Below are positions 8,185 through 16,998 of a DNA stretch of 64,000 nt, piece by piece. Both the position numbers and the translations under genes were made by a program. A model generated the notes under the pieces. It did no database searches and was not told the origin of the DNA. It worked only from the letters and a program-made list of their open reading frames with translations. Every line of letters begins with the position of its first letter. Positions within the stretch are counted from its first letter, which is position 1. The stretch is from Fluviicola sp. (GTDB lineage: Bacteria; Bacteroidota; Bacteroidia; Flavobacteriales_D; Crocinitomicaceae), in assembly GCF_029266855.1 (NCBI RefSeq), contig NZ_JAQSWB010000001.1:806001-870000 (forward strand). Reading direction: 5' to 3'.

Positions 8185-9228
8185 ATGGTTTCCGACGAAA
8201 GATATATGTTGCGTGCTTTACAACTGGCAAAAATGGGTGGCATTGCGACTCAGTCCAATCCGCTTGTTGGAGCTGTTATTGTTCTGAATGACATGATTAT
8301 CGGGGAAGGTTATCATCAAAAATATGGGGAAGCTCATGCAGAAGTAAATGCGGTGAATTCAGTAGCCGACAAATCACTTCTTAATGAAGCAACTATTTAC
8401 GTGACACTGGAACCTTGCTCCCATTTTGGCAAAACACCGCCTTGTGCAGACTTGTTGGTTCGTTATCAGTTCAAGCGGGTTGTAATCGCTCAGATAGATC
8501 CGTATCCGGAAGTTGCCGGTCGGGGAATTGAAAAACTGAGACAGGCTGGAATTCAGGTTGATTGCGGAATTCTGGAGCAGGAAGCAAAGGAACTAAACAA
8601 GCGTTTTATTACTTTTCAAACAAAAAAACGTCCGTTTATAACCTTGAAATGGGCTCAATCAAAAGATGCTTTTATTGATTTGGACCGTACCGGTGAACAA
8701 AAAACCGGGATAAATTGGATCTCACAGCCTGAAACACAAGTCATCACTCATCAGATACGCAGTCGCGAACAGGCTATTCTGGTTGGCTGGATCACAATTA
8801 AAAATGACAATCCCTCACTTACGACAAGAGCTTTTAAAGGTCCCAACCCAATTCGCATTATTCTCGATTCACAATTACAGGCCCCAAAAGACGCAAAGGT
8901 TTTCAATGATGGAAATCAAACGATTGTTTTAAATCTCCTGGAAGACAAGATCGTGAACGAAGTCCGTTATATCAAATCAGACAGCCTGGATCCGCAATCG
9001 ATCCTTGAAATACTTTATCGAAACAATCTTAATTCTGTTTTAATAGAAGGTGGATCAGCCACTTTAAGTAGCTTCATAGAATCCGGTTTATGGGATGAAG
9101 CACTCGTAATTACGGGAGAAAATGAATTCAAATCAGGACTTAAGGCTCCTGTTCTTGCGAAAAATCCGGTCAAAACTGTTCGCTTCGGAAAAGACACGCT
9201 GAACTATTTTCAGAATTATTCCGTCTAA
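8185..9228 (+). CDS. ribD: Riboflavin biosynthesis deaminase/reductase RibD
   Basis: Bifunctional enzyme of flavin synthesis: deamination of the diaminohydroxypyrimidine intermediate, then NADPH reduction of its ribosyl side chain. 347 residues. The N-terminal zinc deaminase domain has GEAHAEVNAV (H51, E53) and LEPCSHFGKTPPCAD (C78, C87). The C-terminal reductase domain begins about residue 150 (FITLKWAQSKDAFIDL) and includes ILVGWITIKNDNPSLTTR and LIEGGSATLSSFIESG. ATG 8185 is preceded by TAATTTTA (8173-8180), a one-mismatch -7 element only 4 nt from the start. It stands alone, not in a rib operon; no FMN riboswitch is seen. Confidence 0.93.
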   Translation: MVSDERYMLRALQLAKMGGIATQSNPLVGAVIVLNDMIIGEGYHQKYGEAHAEVNAVNSVADKSLLNEATIYVTLEPCSHFGKTPPCADLLVRYQFKRVVIAQIDPYPEVAGRGIEKLRQAGIQVDCGILEQEAKELNKRFITFQTKKRPFITLKWAQSKDAFIDLDRTGEQKTGINWISQPETQVITHQIRSREQAILVGWITIKNDNPSLTTRAFKGPNPIRIILDSQLQAPKDAKVFNDGNQTIVLNLLEDKIVNEVRYIKSDSLDPQSILEILYRNNLNSVLIEGGSATLSSFIESGLWDEALVITGENEFKSGLKAPVLAKNPVKTVRFGKDTLNYFQNYSV

Positions 9229-9328
9229 AATCAACGATTCTATTGCCGAAACCCTTGAATTTTCTATTTTTAGTTCGCATTAAGAAATCTGACAGCTGAT
9301 TTCACATGAAGCATTCAAATAGATAAAG

Positions 9329-10186
9329 ATGAAAATTTACCCGATTGAAACCGGCACATTTAAGTTAGATGGAGGAGCAATGTTTGGAGTCGTTCCGAAA
9401 ACACTTTGGTCAAAAACAAATCCGGCAGACGAAAACAACCTGTGTACTTGGTCTATGCGCTGTTTATTGATCGAAGACGGAAACAGACTGATTCTGATTG
9501 ATACGGGAATTGGTGATAAGCAGAGTGAAAAGTTCTTTTCTCACTACTACCTCGCAGATACACAAACATTGGAACAAAGCTTAAATAAATTGGGGTTTGG
9601 CCTGGACCAGGTTACGGATGTATTCCTTTCTCACCTTCATTTTGATCATTGCGGCGGAGCTGTTAAATGGAATTCAGACAGGACAAAACTGGAAACTGTT
9701 TTTAAAAATGCAATTTATTGGAGCACGGAAAATCACTGGCGTTGGGCTACTGAACCGAATCCAAGAGAAAAAGCATCCTTCCTAAGTGAAAATATTCTTC
9801 CTCTTCAAGAAAGCGGACAATTGAAATTCATTGAACGAACCGGGAATTATACAGAATCTGTATTCAACAACTTTGATGTCTTGTTTGTAGATGGTCATAC
9901 CGAAAGTATGATGGTGCCTCACATTCATTATCAAAATAAAACACTGGTATTTATGGCTGACCTGCTTCCGAGTACCGGACATATTCCTTTGCCATATGTT
10001 ATGGGATACGATACCAGACCTTTAATCACACTTGGGGAAAAAGGATTATTCCTGGAAAAAGCTGCAAACCAGGAACTTGTATTATTTTTAGAACATGACA
10101 GTGTCAATGAATGTTGCCTGGTAGAACAAACAGAAAGAGGAGTCCGCTTAAAAGATAGTATGACTTTTTCATCGGTATTTGGATAA
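9329..10186 (+). CDS. MBL-fold metallo-hydrolase
   Basis: 285 residues of the metallo-beta-lactamase fold. The dizinc motif SHLHFDHCGG gives H102, H104, D106 and H107; later ligands are in VDGHTESMM (His about 195) and near FLEHDSVNE. The arrangement and size fit the AHL-lactonase/AttM-like and general hydrolase group. The substrate cannot be predicted. It is preceded by 100 bp without a clear promoter and followed 29 bp later by the SPOR protein, with which it may be cotranscribed. No signal peptide, so cytosolic. Confidence 0.82.
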   Translation: MKIYPIETGTFKLDGGAMFGVVPKTLWSKTNPADENNLCTWSMRCLLIEDGNRLILIDTGIGDKQSEKFFSHYYLADTQTLEQSLNKLGFGLDQVTDVFLSHLHFDHCGGAVKWNSDRTKLETVFKNAIYWSTENHWRWATEPNPREKASFLSENILPLQESGQLKFIERTGNYTESVFNNFDVLFVDGHTESMMVPHIHYQNKTLVFMADLLPSTGHIPLPYVMGYDTRPLITLGEKGLFLEKAANQELVLFLEHDSVNECCLVEQTERGVRLKDSMTFSSVFG

Positions 10187-10215
10187 AATTGTAAATTAGA
10201 ACAAAACTTCACATC

Positions 10216-11565
10216 ATGAATAATTACTTGCTACAACTATTAAAAGAGGTCAAAACATTGATTATACCCGGACTTGGGGCTTTAACAGTTACCAATGAAA
10301 GCACTGGGGAAATCCTTTTTATGCCTTATTTAAAGTTCGATGACGGCACCTTGGCCAAGCATATCGCGAGTAAGGAAAACATGGAACTGAATGATGCAAG
10401 TAACCTGATTTCTAAATTTGTCCGGGAAGTAACTGCCGAACTCGATAAAGGAAATTCCTATGATATGTACCAATTTGGCCGTTTTGTAAAAATAGACGGG
10501 GAAATTGCTTTTGAAGCATGGGGAGAAACTATCGGAAATACTGAAGTTTCATCTGACAAGAATGAAGCACCAAAGGAAATAATTACAGAAACTCTAATCG
10601 TTCAGGAACCGGTGATTGAGGAGCCAGAGCAAAAAGAGGATTCCCCGGTTCAGGAACCGAAGCAGGAAAAAGTTCCACCGCTTGTAATAGAGCCGGAAAA
10701 AGTTGTCGAAGAACCTAAGCAAGAAGAAAAGAAAATTATAGCAGAAAAACCGGTAGCAAAAGAAGCTCCCGCCGCTGAAGAACCAAAAATAGTGGTTGAA
10801 AATCTGAAAGTGGAAACAGCGAAAATCATTCCGCCTGCTGTGGAAAAAACGGAACCAAAAGCCCCAAAACAAGAAGCTCCGATTAAGAAGGAAAAACCGG
10901 TGAAAGAACCTAAAGCTCCGAAAGAAAAGAAAAAAATTTCCGTATTTGCTTATATTTTATGGGGATTCCTTGTTTTGATCCTTGGCTCGGGAACCTTTAT
11001 TGCTATTAAATTCGACAGTCTCAAAAAAGATTTCCCGATCCTGGCAGATCTGGCAGGTGAAAACGACGATGTAGCAAAAGGAAGTGATGATGTAAAACAA
11101 TTGGAAGATGAACCGGATGTGAATATTGATTCGGAAACCGAATCCGAACCAATTCCTGAAGATCAGGTACAGGTAGTGGAGGATCAGCTTCCTGAAACAA
11201 AGGTGGAAGAACCAAAGAAAGTGGTAACTCCCAAAAAGGAAACACCTGCTCCAAAGCCAAAAACTACCGTTACGGTTAATAAGAAACCTGTTACAAAATC
11301 AAAACCTCAAAATACGGGTGGTTCTGTTGCATCATTCGATGGTTCAAGACATTTCCACATTATTGCCGGTTCTTTCGGATCTGAAGCAAATGCAAAAAAA
11401 TTAGCAGAAAAACTTCAATCAAAAGGATTCAATGAGGCTTCTGTAACAATGAACAATGGAATGTACCGCGTTAGTGTAAAAGGATTCAGCACTTTAAACG
11501 AAGCAACAGCCGAAGCAGCAACTATTCAAAGTTCAGTACCAGGTGCCTGGGTATTGAAAATGTAA
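10216..11565 (+). CDS. HU-CCDC81-like and SPOR domain protein
   Basis: 449 residues. The N-terminal 100 residues (LLKEVKTLIIPGLGALTV, LISKFVREVTAELDKGN, YQFGRFVKIDG) match the HU-like CCDC81 bacterial domain, found in Bacteroidota proteins that are membrane anchored. A Pro/Glu/Lys-rich linker of about 130 residues leads to one membrane helix (about residues 241-261, VFAYILWGFLVLILGSG). The periplasmic part has another charged linker and a C-terminal SPOR domain (about 374-449: FHIIAGSFGSEANAKKLAEK, AWVLKM), which binds glycan strands lacking stem peptides at division sites. It is therefore probably a cell-division or envelope protein linking cytosol and septal peptidoglycan (inference). Confidence 0.85.
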   Translation: MNNYLLQLLKEVKTLIIPGLGALTVTNESTGEILFMPYLKFDDGTLAKHIASKENMELNDASNLISKFVREVTAELDKGNSYDMYQFGRFVKIDGEIAFEAWGETIGNTEVSSDKNEAPKEIITETLIVQEPVIEEPEQKEDSPVQEPKQEKVPPLVIEPEKVVEEPKQEEKKIIAEKPVAKEAPAAEEPKIVVENLKVETAKIIPPAVEKTEPKAPKQEAPIKKEKPVKEPKAPKEKKKISVFAYILWGFLVLILGSGTFIAIKFDSLKKDFPILADLAGENDDVAKGSDDVKQLEDEPDVNIDSETESEPIPEDQVQVVEDQLPETKVEEPKKVVTPKKETPAPKPKTTVTVNKKPVTKSKPQNTGGSVASFDGSRHFHIIAGSFGSEANAKKLAEKLQSKGFNEASVTMNNGMYRVSVKGFSTLNEATAEAATIQSSVPGAWVLKM

Positions 11566-11575
11566 AATACCTTAT

Positions 11576-11617
11576 AAAAAGTAGGGGGGCGCGATTAATC
11601 GCGCCCCCCTACTTTTT
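11576..11617. terminator. Perfect 42-bp palindrome, bidirectional terminator
   Basis: Arms 11576-11596 and 11597-11617 are perfect inverted copies with no spacer, AAAAAGTAGGGGGGCGCGAT meeting its complement. It lies between the convergent SPOR protein and GAPDH genes, with a T-run in both directions, so it can terminate both transcripts. It shares its GTrGGGrrCGCGA core with the hairpins at 2952 and 52831. Confidence 0.85.
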
Positions 11618-11627
11618 GTCTATAAAT

Positions 11628-12632
11628 TTAACCAAGCTTTATAACCAAATCAATCAAACGATTCGAGAAACCGGCTTCATTGTCATACCATCCCACAACT
11701 TTGATCATATTCCCGATTACCGAAGTTAGTTCGCTGTCGAAAATACAGGAATTGGAATCCCCCAGAATATCAACAGAAACAATCGGATCTTCTGTATAGC
11801 GGACAATTCCTTTCAGATTGGACTCAGCTGCATTTTTAAATGCAGTATTGATCTGTTCAACAGTCGGTGGGTTTTCTTTTACAATGACCGTTAAATCGGT
11901 CAATGAACCATCCGGAACAGGAACACGCATTCCACATCCTCCCATCTTGCCTTCAAGTTCCGGGAAAATCCGGGTAATTGCTTTTGCAGCACCGGTGGAT
12001 GTAGGTACAATACTTTGAGCTGCTGCCCTGGCTCTTCTCAGGTCCTTGTGCGGACTATCATGCAGACGTTGATCTGATGTATAACTGTGAATCGTTGTAA
12101 TGTAAGCTTCCTCAATATCACAAAACTCTTTTAAAACAGCTACCAACGGAGCCGCAGAATTGGTAGTGCAGGAAGCATTACTGATGATTTTATGATCGTC
12201 AGTGATCAGGTGATCATTCACCCCGATTACCACATTAAAAATATCGTCTCCCACGGAAGGAGCACTTAAAATAACGCGTTTAGCACCCGACTTTAAGTGA
12301 ACTCCTGCTTTTTCACTCGTTAAAAACAAACCGGTCGATTCAATAACAATATCAACTCCCAAAGCTCCCCACGGAATTTCTTCCGGATTCTTATATTGTA
12401 AAAACTCGATCTTCTGTGTCTGATTAAAAATGAGTTGATTGTCATTGATCTTCAATTCATCGTGCATTCTGCCATGGATGGAATCATACTTCAGCAAATG
12501 AACCAAAGTCTCTATCGGTGCCAGATCATTAACCGCCACCAAATCTATTTGCGGGTTCATCAAAGCTAATCTGCTAAAATAACGTCCGATTCTTCCAAAT
12601 CCGTTAACTCCTACTCTTATGCGTTGTTCCAT
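11628..12632 (-). CDS. gap: Glyceraldehyde-3-phosphate dehydrogenase, type I
   Basis: Glycolytic/gluconeogenic enzyme. 334 residues. NAD-binding N-terminus VGVNGFGRIGR; catalytic Cys155 in SNASCTTNSAAPL; His182 in TTIHSYTSDQ; sugar-phosphate binding STGAAKAITRIFPEL; C-terminal GWYDNEAGFSNRLIDL. VNDL around residue 35 is the usual stretch after the second beta strand. It is monocistronic: the 42-bp palindrome lies immediately downstream and a different terminator separates it from the gene at 12738. Whether it works in glycolysis or gluconeogenesis cannot be decided from sequence. Confidence 0.95.
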   Translation of the reverse strand: MEQRIRVGVNGFGRIGRYFSRLALMNPQIDLVAVNDLAPIETLVHLLKYDSIHGRMHDELKINDNQLIFNQTQKIEFLQYKNPEEIPWGALGVDIVIESTGLFLTSEKAGVHLKSGAKRVILSAPSVGDDIFNVVIGVNDHLITDDHKIISNASCTTNSAAPLVAVLKEFCDIEEAYITTIHSYTSDQRLHDSPHKDLRRARAAAQSIVPTSTGAAKAITRIFPELEGKMGGCGMRVPVPDGSLTDLTVIVKENPPTVEQINTAFKNAAESNLKGIVRYTEDPIVSVDILGDSNSCIFDSELTSVIGNMIKVVGWYDNEAGFSNRLIDLVIKLG

Positions 12633-12693
12633 CTGTTATTGTGTAAAGTTTAATAATGCAGTTTGTAATCTTAATTTGAAATTACAAAAATAA

Positions 12694-12725
12694 AAAAGGC
12701 CCTGACATTTTCGTCAGGGCCTTTT
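12694..12725 (-). terminator. Rho-independent terminator of the CUB/P-domain gene
   Basis: Arms 12694-12706 and 12713-12725 pair over 13 bp (AAAAGGCCCTGAC) around a 6-nt loop, with a U-run on the minus-strand RNA. It lies 13 bp past the stop of the gene ending at 12738 and upstream of gap. Confidence 0.85.
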
Positions 12726-12737
12726 AACATCATTTAT

Positions 12738-15656
12738 TTAGTGGAAGACTTGAACAAATCCTTGTTGTTGTATTTCTTCACCGGTTTGGAGTTTTGCTGT
12801 AAAGGTGTAAAAGTAAGTACCCTCTGAAACTACTTCTCCGTTTAAGTTCTTCCCATCCCAAGCTGCGTTTGGATCGTCGTACTCAGTGACCAGGTTACCC
12901 CATCGGTTTACAATCGAAATGTGGAACTCTTCTACCCCATCATAAGAAAGGAAGAATTTATTGTTCCCTGAATTAGATGAAAGAACAATGATATTCGGTG
13001 CTGTAATGTAACATACTTTTCCGCCGATTGTCATTGTCGAGGAATGTGTATTACACTCATTCTCCACCGTCACTGTATAAACACCTGGTCCAGCCAAAAT
13101 ATTATTACCAACGGTACCCTCACTCCAAACATAACTATCATTCTGTGGGTAAACCCCACAAGATGTAAGAATCGTTGCACCGAAACAAATTACGGTGTCA
13201 ACTGTATTTACGTAAGCGTAATTAATAAATTCAATCTCCGATGTTACTGAAGTATTACACTGGTTATCTGTAAACGTTACAGTGAATGTTCCTGGAATAC
13301 TGGATGTAATAACCGGGTTCAATACATTCGCATTCGGACTGAAATGAATATTTGTATCTGCACTTGACCAAACACCTCCGTTTGCAGCGATAGTTCCGCT
13401 AGCATTGTAAGTAAAATTACAAGCAGATGTATCCGGGAAAATCTGAGGAAGCAAGAACAATGTTACTTGCGATGATGTAGAATTGTTACAAACATTATCT
13501 GTAAATGTAACCGTGTACTGCCCGCTTGTAGTCGCTGTAATTGTAGGATTCAATGTCGTGTTATTAGCAAGGAAACTTACTTCAGGCGATGCTGCGGACC
13601 AAACTCCTCCGGTAGCATAAGCCAGGGTTCCTGTCACTTGAAAATCATCCCCGCAAAGCAAGGTATCGTCAAATATTTGCGGATAAGGCGGGAATATGAT
13701 CGTCGAGGTGACGGTATCGCTACAGGCATTATCTATATAGGAAACAGTATACGTTCCTGCCGTATTCGTTGTAATTAAAGGGTTGTTATTTGTAGTTGAA
13801 CTGAAATTCAACCCGGCTGGTGTAGCATTCCAAACTCCTCCGTTATATGCTTGTGTACCTGTGACCTGGTAAGTCATGTCACATGCAAGAGTATCCGGGA
13901 ATATGATTGGCAAAGGCAAGGTGTAAATCGTCACGGTTGTATCGTAATGACAGCCGTAATTATCAACGAGGTTATAAATGTAATTGTGATTTCCTGTTTG
14001 ATTTGGTATAACATTCACCAATGTATCATTTGGTCCGCTGACAATTGTAGGGTCCGGATTCCAGTAAGTATCAACAGCAGATGTATAATAACCACCCATT
14101 CCAGGGAAGAAAGAAGGATCAAAGAATAATCCCCATTCGAAAATATATCCGTTATCCTGAGTCAAATTATCCTGTACATGAATTGTCCAGTCTCCATTCA
14201 ATGGGCAACCTAATAACCCTGAAGCAAGGTTAAACGCCTCATCCGGAGCATATACATCCGAAGGATCCATGGAAGTTCCTGCAGAAAGTTGTGGTGGACC
14301 TACCTGTGCAGCCACAGGAACTGTATTTGCCCAGTTTTGGCTCATTGGTCCGATCGTATTAAATACAGAGCTGAAACAGTATTCCCATCCGATTCCAGGA
14401 TTCGGAGTATTAACATCATAAGGATGACCTAAGAAGATTCCGCCACCGCTGTTTCCACCAGGTAAAAAACCTGGAGCGTAGGAATTCAACAATTCCACAG
14501 TTTGACCGTTCGGACATTCTAACCAAATTTCTAAATCTCCGGTATAGGAATGTTCCATTGTCAAACAAACCTGGTTCAAATCCTGTGCATTTTGAACAGT
14601 TGCTCCGTTTGGAAAACCACTCATCGTAATACTTGTTTCATATTGCAATCCTGAACCATCAGGAAGATAGGTTAATCCTGCATAAGAACCACCTAATTGG
14701 AAAGACCCTTCAGGAATTGTGACACCAACTGTATCGTTTGGCGTAACACCACCAATCAGGATTGTGTTCTCCCCTAGACAAACCGTATCCTCTACCGGAC
14801 CTGTACCTGCAAAAATCGGTTGCTGGGAAACCCTTGCCTTCGCAACTATTCGCTCTGAACTAGGGAAAATATCAGTGATTTTCAAATCAACTAAAAAACC
14901 ATTTCTTGTAGGAGGTACAAACCAAATAGAATCATTATTCGGATAAGTTCCTCCATCCGAAATGTTCCAGTCATAAACTACATTCCCCAGGTTTTGAGAA
15001 TATCCGTTGCCCGTCGTCTCAAGTGAATAAGGAAAAAGAGGTTTTGCTACGAAAAGAATACTGTCTCCCAAACATACATCGACAAACCCGGTATCTATCG
15101 GATTTAACGAATTTAAAGGTGATCCGTTGACGAACGCCTCCATATGCATTTCAAAAGGCTGAGCCGGATTCCCGCACTCAATACTGGAAATCCATCCCGT
15201 CCCCTCTGTAGCGCCGTCTGAAATAAATACGAAAGTCAAACAACCCGTTGGATTACTCCAGGATGCCGTATGAGAAAATCCTCCCGGATCCGTAACGGAA
15301 TTATGAACTCCAACCAAAGGAGCACTGGTAGTAGGACCATCATAAACATAAATGGAATCCGATCCGTCAACATCAAAAGCATAACCAGCATTGATTCCGA
15401 AAGTCATCCCCATCTTTGTCCCCAATGTCAGATCCGGACAAAGAACTACGGTATCATTAAAATTAGGAGCATAATTACCTCCCGAGCCACCGTCATCAAA
15501 GAAATTGGTTGTTGCTCCATCGTAAATATTACAGTCTGCAGGGCTGTTCTGAGGAAACTCCACCCCCGATCCCATAATCACATTTTGTCCAAATGCAGAT
15601 TTAGAAACCACAAGTAGAATAAAGACTAAAAGAAGTTGTGTATATTTTCTCATCAT
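12738..15656 (-). CDS. T9SS type B secreted protein with CUB and P/Homo B domains
   Basis: 972 residues, exported by Sec and then type IX secretion to the surface or medium. Signal peptide about 1-23 (ends AFGQ). A CUB-like domain spans about 55-165 (SIYVYDGPTTSAPLVG, GCLTFVFISDGA). A proprotein-convertase P domain spans about 320-510 (LNQVCLTMEHSYTGDLEIWL, LLGCPLNGDWTIHVQDN), but there is no subtilase domain. Three Ig-like repeats of about 80 residues follow, each with a GGVWSxA-type core and ending in an AGTYTVSYIDN-like strand. The C-terminal gliding-associated type B sorting domain (about 885-972) has FHISIVNRWGNLVTEY and AWDGKNLNGEVVSEGTYFY. Its ATG overlaps the stop of the upstream gene (ATGA), so the two are translationally coupled. 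Role: adhesin or complex-forming surface protein (inference). Confidence 0.88.
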   Translation of the reverse strand: MMRKYTQLLLVFILLVVSKSAFGQNVIMGSGVEFPQNSPADCNIYDGATTNFFDDGGSGGNYAPNFNDTVVLCPDLTLGTKMGMTFGINAGYAFDVDGSDSIYVYDGPTTSAPLVGVHNSVTDPGGFSHTASWSNPTGCLTFVFISDGATEGTGWISSIECGNPAQPFEMHMEAFVNGSPLNSLNPIDTGFVDVCLGDSILFVAKPLFPYSLETTGNGYSQNLGNVVYDWNISDGGTYPNNDSIWFVPPTRNGFLVDLKITDIFPSSERIVAKARVSQQPIFAGTGPVEDTVCLGENTILIGGVTPNDTVGVTIPEGSFQLGGSYAGLTYLPDGSGLQYETSITMSGFPNGATVQNAQDLNQVCLTMEHSYTGDLEIWLECPNGQTVELLNSYAPGFLPGGNSGGGIFLGHPYDVNTPNPGIGWEYCFSSVFNTIGPMSQNWANTVPVAAQVGPPQLSAGTSMDPSDVYAPDEAFNLASGLLGCPLNGDWTIHVQDNLTQDNGYIFEWGLFFDPSFFPGMGGYYTSAVDTYWNPDPTIVSGPNDTLVNVIPNQTGNHNYIYNLVDNYGCHYDTTVTIYTLPLPIIFPDTLACDMTYQVTGTQAYNGGVWNATPAGLNFSSTTNNNPLITTNTAGTYTVSYIDNACSDTVTSTIIFPPYPQIFDDTLLCGDDFQVTGTLAYATGGVWSAASPEVSFLANNTTLNPTITATTSGQYTVTFTDNVCNNSTSSQVTLFLLPQIFPDTSACNFTYNASGTIAANGGVWSSADTNIHFSPNANVLNPVITSSIPGTFTVTFTDNQCNTSVTSEIEFINYAYVNTVDTVICFGATILTSCGVYPQNDSYVWSEGTVGNNILAGPGVYTVTVENECNTHSSTMTIGGKVCYITAPNIIVLSSNSGNNKFFLSYDGVEEFHISIVNRWGNLVTEYDDPNAAWDGKNLNGEVVSEGTYFYTFTAKLQTGEEIQQQGFVQVFH

Positions 15657-16015
15657 TTTTGCATTTTCATTTCACCATCCAATGCCCAAGTAGATTTCAC
15701 GACTAAATATTGGTTAGTTCCGGTTATTTTATAATATTGATCTTTGTCTGTAATTGCTATTCCCATCTCAGCAGGATTAACCTTTTTTGCAGTTTCAGCT
15801 GAAATCTCCCCGTCATATTGAATTGGAGCACCGTCCTTAATTACTTCTGTAGTAATAAAACTACCATGTGCAATAGCATAGTTCTGCATTTCTTTGGTCA
15901 AAACCGGAACCGGATATTGAGATCCGTCACGTGTCTTTGGAGTCTTGGATGTTTGTTGTCCGTAAGACAGCCCCATGCAAAACAAAAAACCAAGGGAGAG
16001 TAGTGTCTTTATCAT
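15653..16015 (-). CDS. Small secreted hypothetical protein coupled to the T9SS protein
   Basis: 120 residues with a signal peptide (MIKTLLSLGFLFCMGLSYGQ) and a mature part of about 100 residues with no domain I recognise. There are short conserved-looking segments SQYPVPVLTKEMQNYAIAHG and YYKITGTNQYLVVKS. The TGA stop overlaps the ATG of the downstream T9SS gene by 4 nt, so the two products are made together. A periplasmic or surface partner of the CUB/P-domain protein is a reasonable guess. No Cys in the mature part and no sorting domain. Confidence 0.65.
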   Translation of the reverse strand: MIKTLLSLGFLFCMGLSYGQQTSKTPKTRDGSQYPVPVLTKEMQNYAIAHGSFITTEVIKDGAPIQYDGEISAETAKKVNPAEMGIAITDKDQYYKITGTNQYLVVKSTWALDGEMKMQK

Positions 16016-16126
16016 TGTTTATTATTTGTGATTTATTTAATGTTCTAGACTCCATTCATTAAAAAAGAGTTGCACGAACGTTTAAAAGTAGTTAAAAAAA
16101 AAAGAAGTGGAAGCAAATATAAAGCT

Positions 16127-16134
16127 TAGATTTG
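16127..16134 (+). promoter_or_regulatory. Candidate -7 element of the transketolase operon
   Basis: TAGATTTG matches TAnnTTTG and lies 21 nt before ATG 16156. No TTG is found at the expected upstream spacing, so it is a half-site prediction. It overlaps an alternative upstream ATG-like start at 16132, favouring 16156. Confidence 0.4.
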
Positions 16135-16155
16135 CAATGCCAAATAGGAATAACA

Positions 16156-16998
16156 ATGGAAATTCAACAATTACAAGCAATTGCAACACAGGTACGAAGA
16201 GACATCGTACGAATGGTTTCTGGAGCAAATTCAGGCCATCCGGGTGGATCTTTGGGATGCTCAGATTTCTTAACCGTACTTTACTTTGAAATGATGAAAC
16301 ACAATCCGGATCACTTTTCAATGGATGGAAAGGATGAAGATTTGTTCTTTCTCTCAAATGGTCATATTTCACCTGTTTGGTATTCCGTTTTAGCAAGATC
16401 AGGATATTTTCCTATCGAAGAATTGGCAACTTTCCGCAAATTGAATGCAAGGCTTCAGGGACATCCGAGTACGGATAAAAAAATCCCCGGTGTACGCATG
16501 GCATCGGGTTCTCTTGGACAGGGATTGTCAAATGCAATTGGTGCAGCGCTTACCAAGAAATTGAATAGTGACAGCCGCTTGGTTTATTCGTTACATGGTG
16601 ACGGTGAATTGCAGGAAGGACAAATTTGGGAAGCAGCCCTATATGCAGCAGCAAATAAAGTTGATAATTTAATTGCAACGATTGACTACAATGGCCGTCA
16701 GATTGATGGTGACGTAGAGGATGTTCTTTCCTTGGGAGACCTGCACGGAAAATGGCAAGCTTTTGGATGGGAAGTTTTGGAAATGGATGGACATAACTAT
16801 TCAGATTTGATCGAAACACTTAATAAAGCGAAAAGCATGACCGGAAACGGGAAACCAATTATCATTATAATGAAAACAGAAATGGGTCAGGGAGTTGATT
16901 ACATGGTAGGTTCTCATAAATGGCATGGCGTAGCGCCGAATCTGGAACAACTGCAACAGGCTTTAATCCAATTGGAAGAAACTTTAGGAGATTATTAA
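16156..16998 (+). CDS. Transketolase, N-terminal (ThDP-binding) subunit
   Basis: Pentose-phosphate pathway enzyme, first half of a split transketolase that moves two-carbon ketol units between sugar phosphates. 280 residues from MEIQQLQ. The pyrophosphate-binding domain shows SGHPGGSLGCSDFLTVLYF, ASGSLGQGLSNAIGAAL and the ThDP/Mg motif HGDGELQEGQIWEA, ending in a typical HKWHGVAPN. The C-terminal half is a separate gene at 18356, with a vWA gene lying between. The stop overlaps the next ATG by 1 nt (TAATG). Split transketolases are known in archaea and many bacteria; the insertion between halves is the odd point. Confidence 0.93.
   Translation: MEIQQLQAIATQVRRDIVRMVSGANSGHPGGSLGCSDFLTVLYFEMMKHNPDHFSMDGKDEDLFFLSNGHISPVWYSVLARSGYFPIEELATFRKLNARLQGHPSTDKKIPGVRMASGSLGQGLSNAIGAALTKKLNSDSRLVYSLHGDGELQEGQIWEAALYAAANKVDNLIATIDYNGRQIDGDVEDVLSLGDLHGKWQAFGWEVLEMDGHNYSDLIETLNKAKSMTGNGKPIIIIMKTEMGQGVDYMVGSHKWHGVAPNLEQLQQALIQLEETLGDY

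Noticed and set aside
10594-10872. 92-codon minus-strand frame rich in Phe/Tyr within the SPOR protein
   Set aside because: Shadow of the Glu/Lys/Pro-rich linker on the opposite strand.
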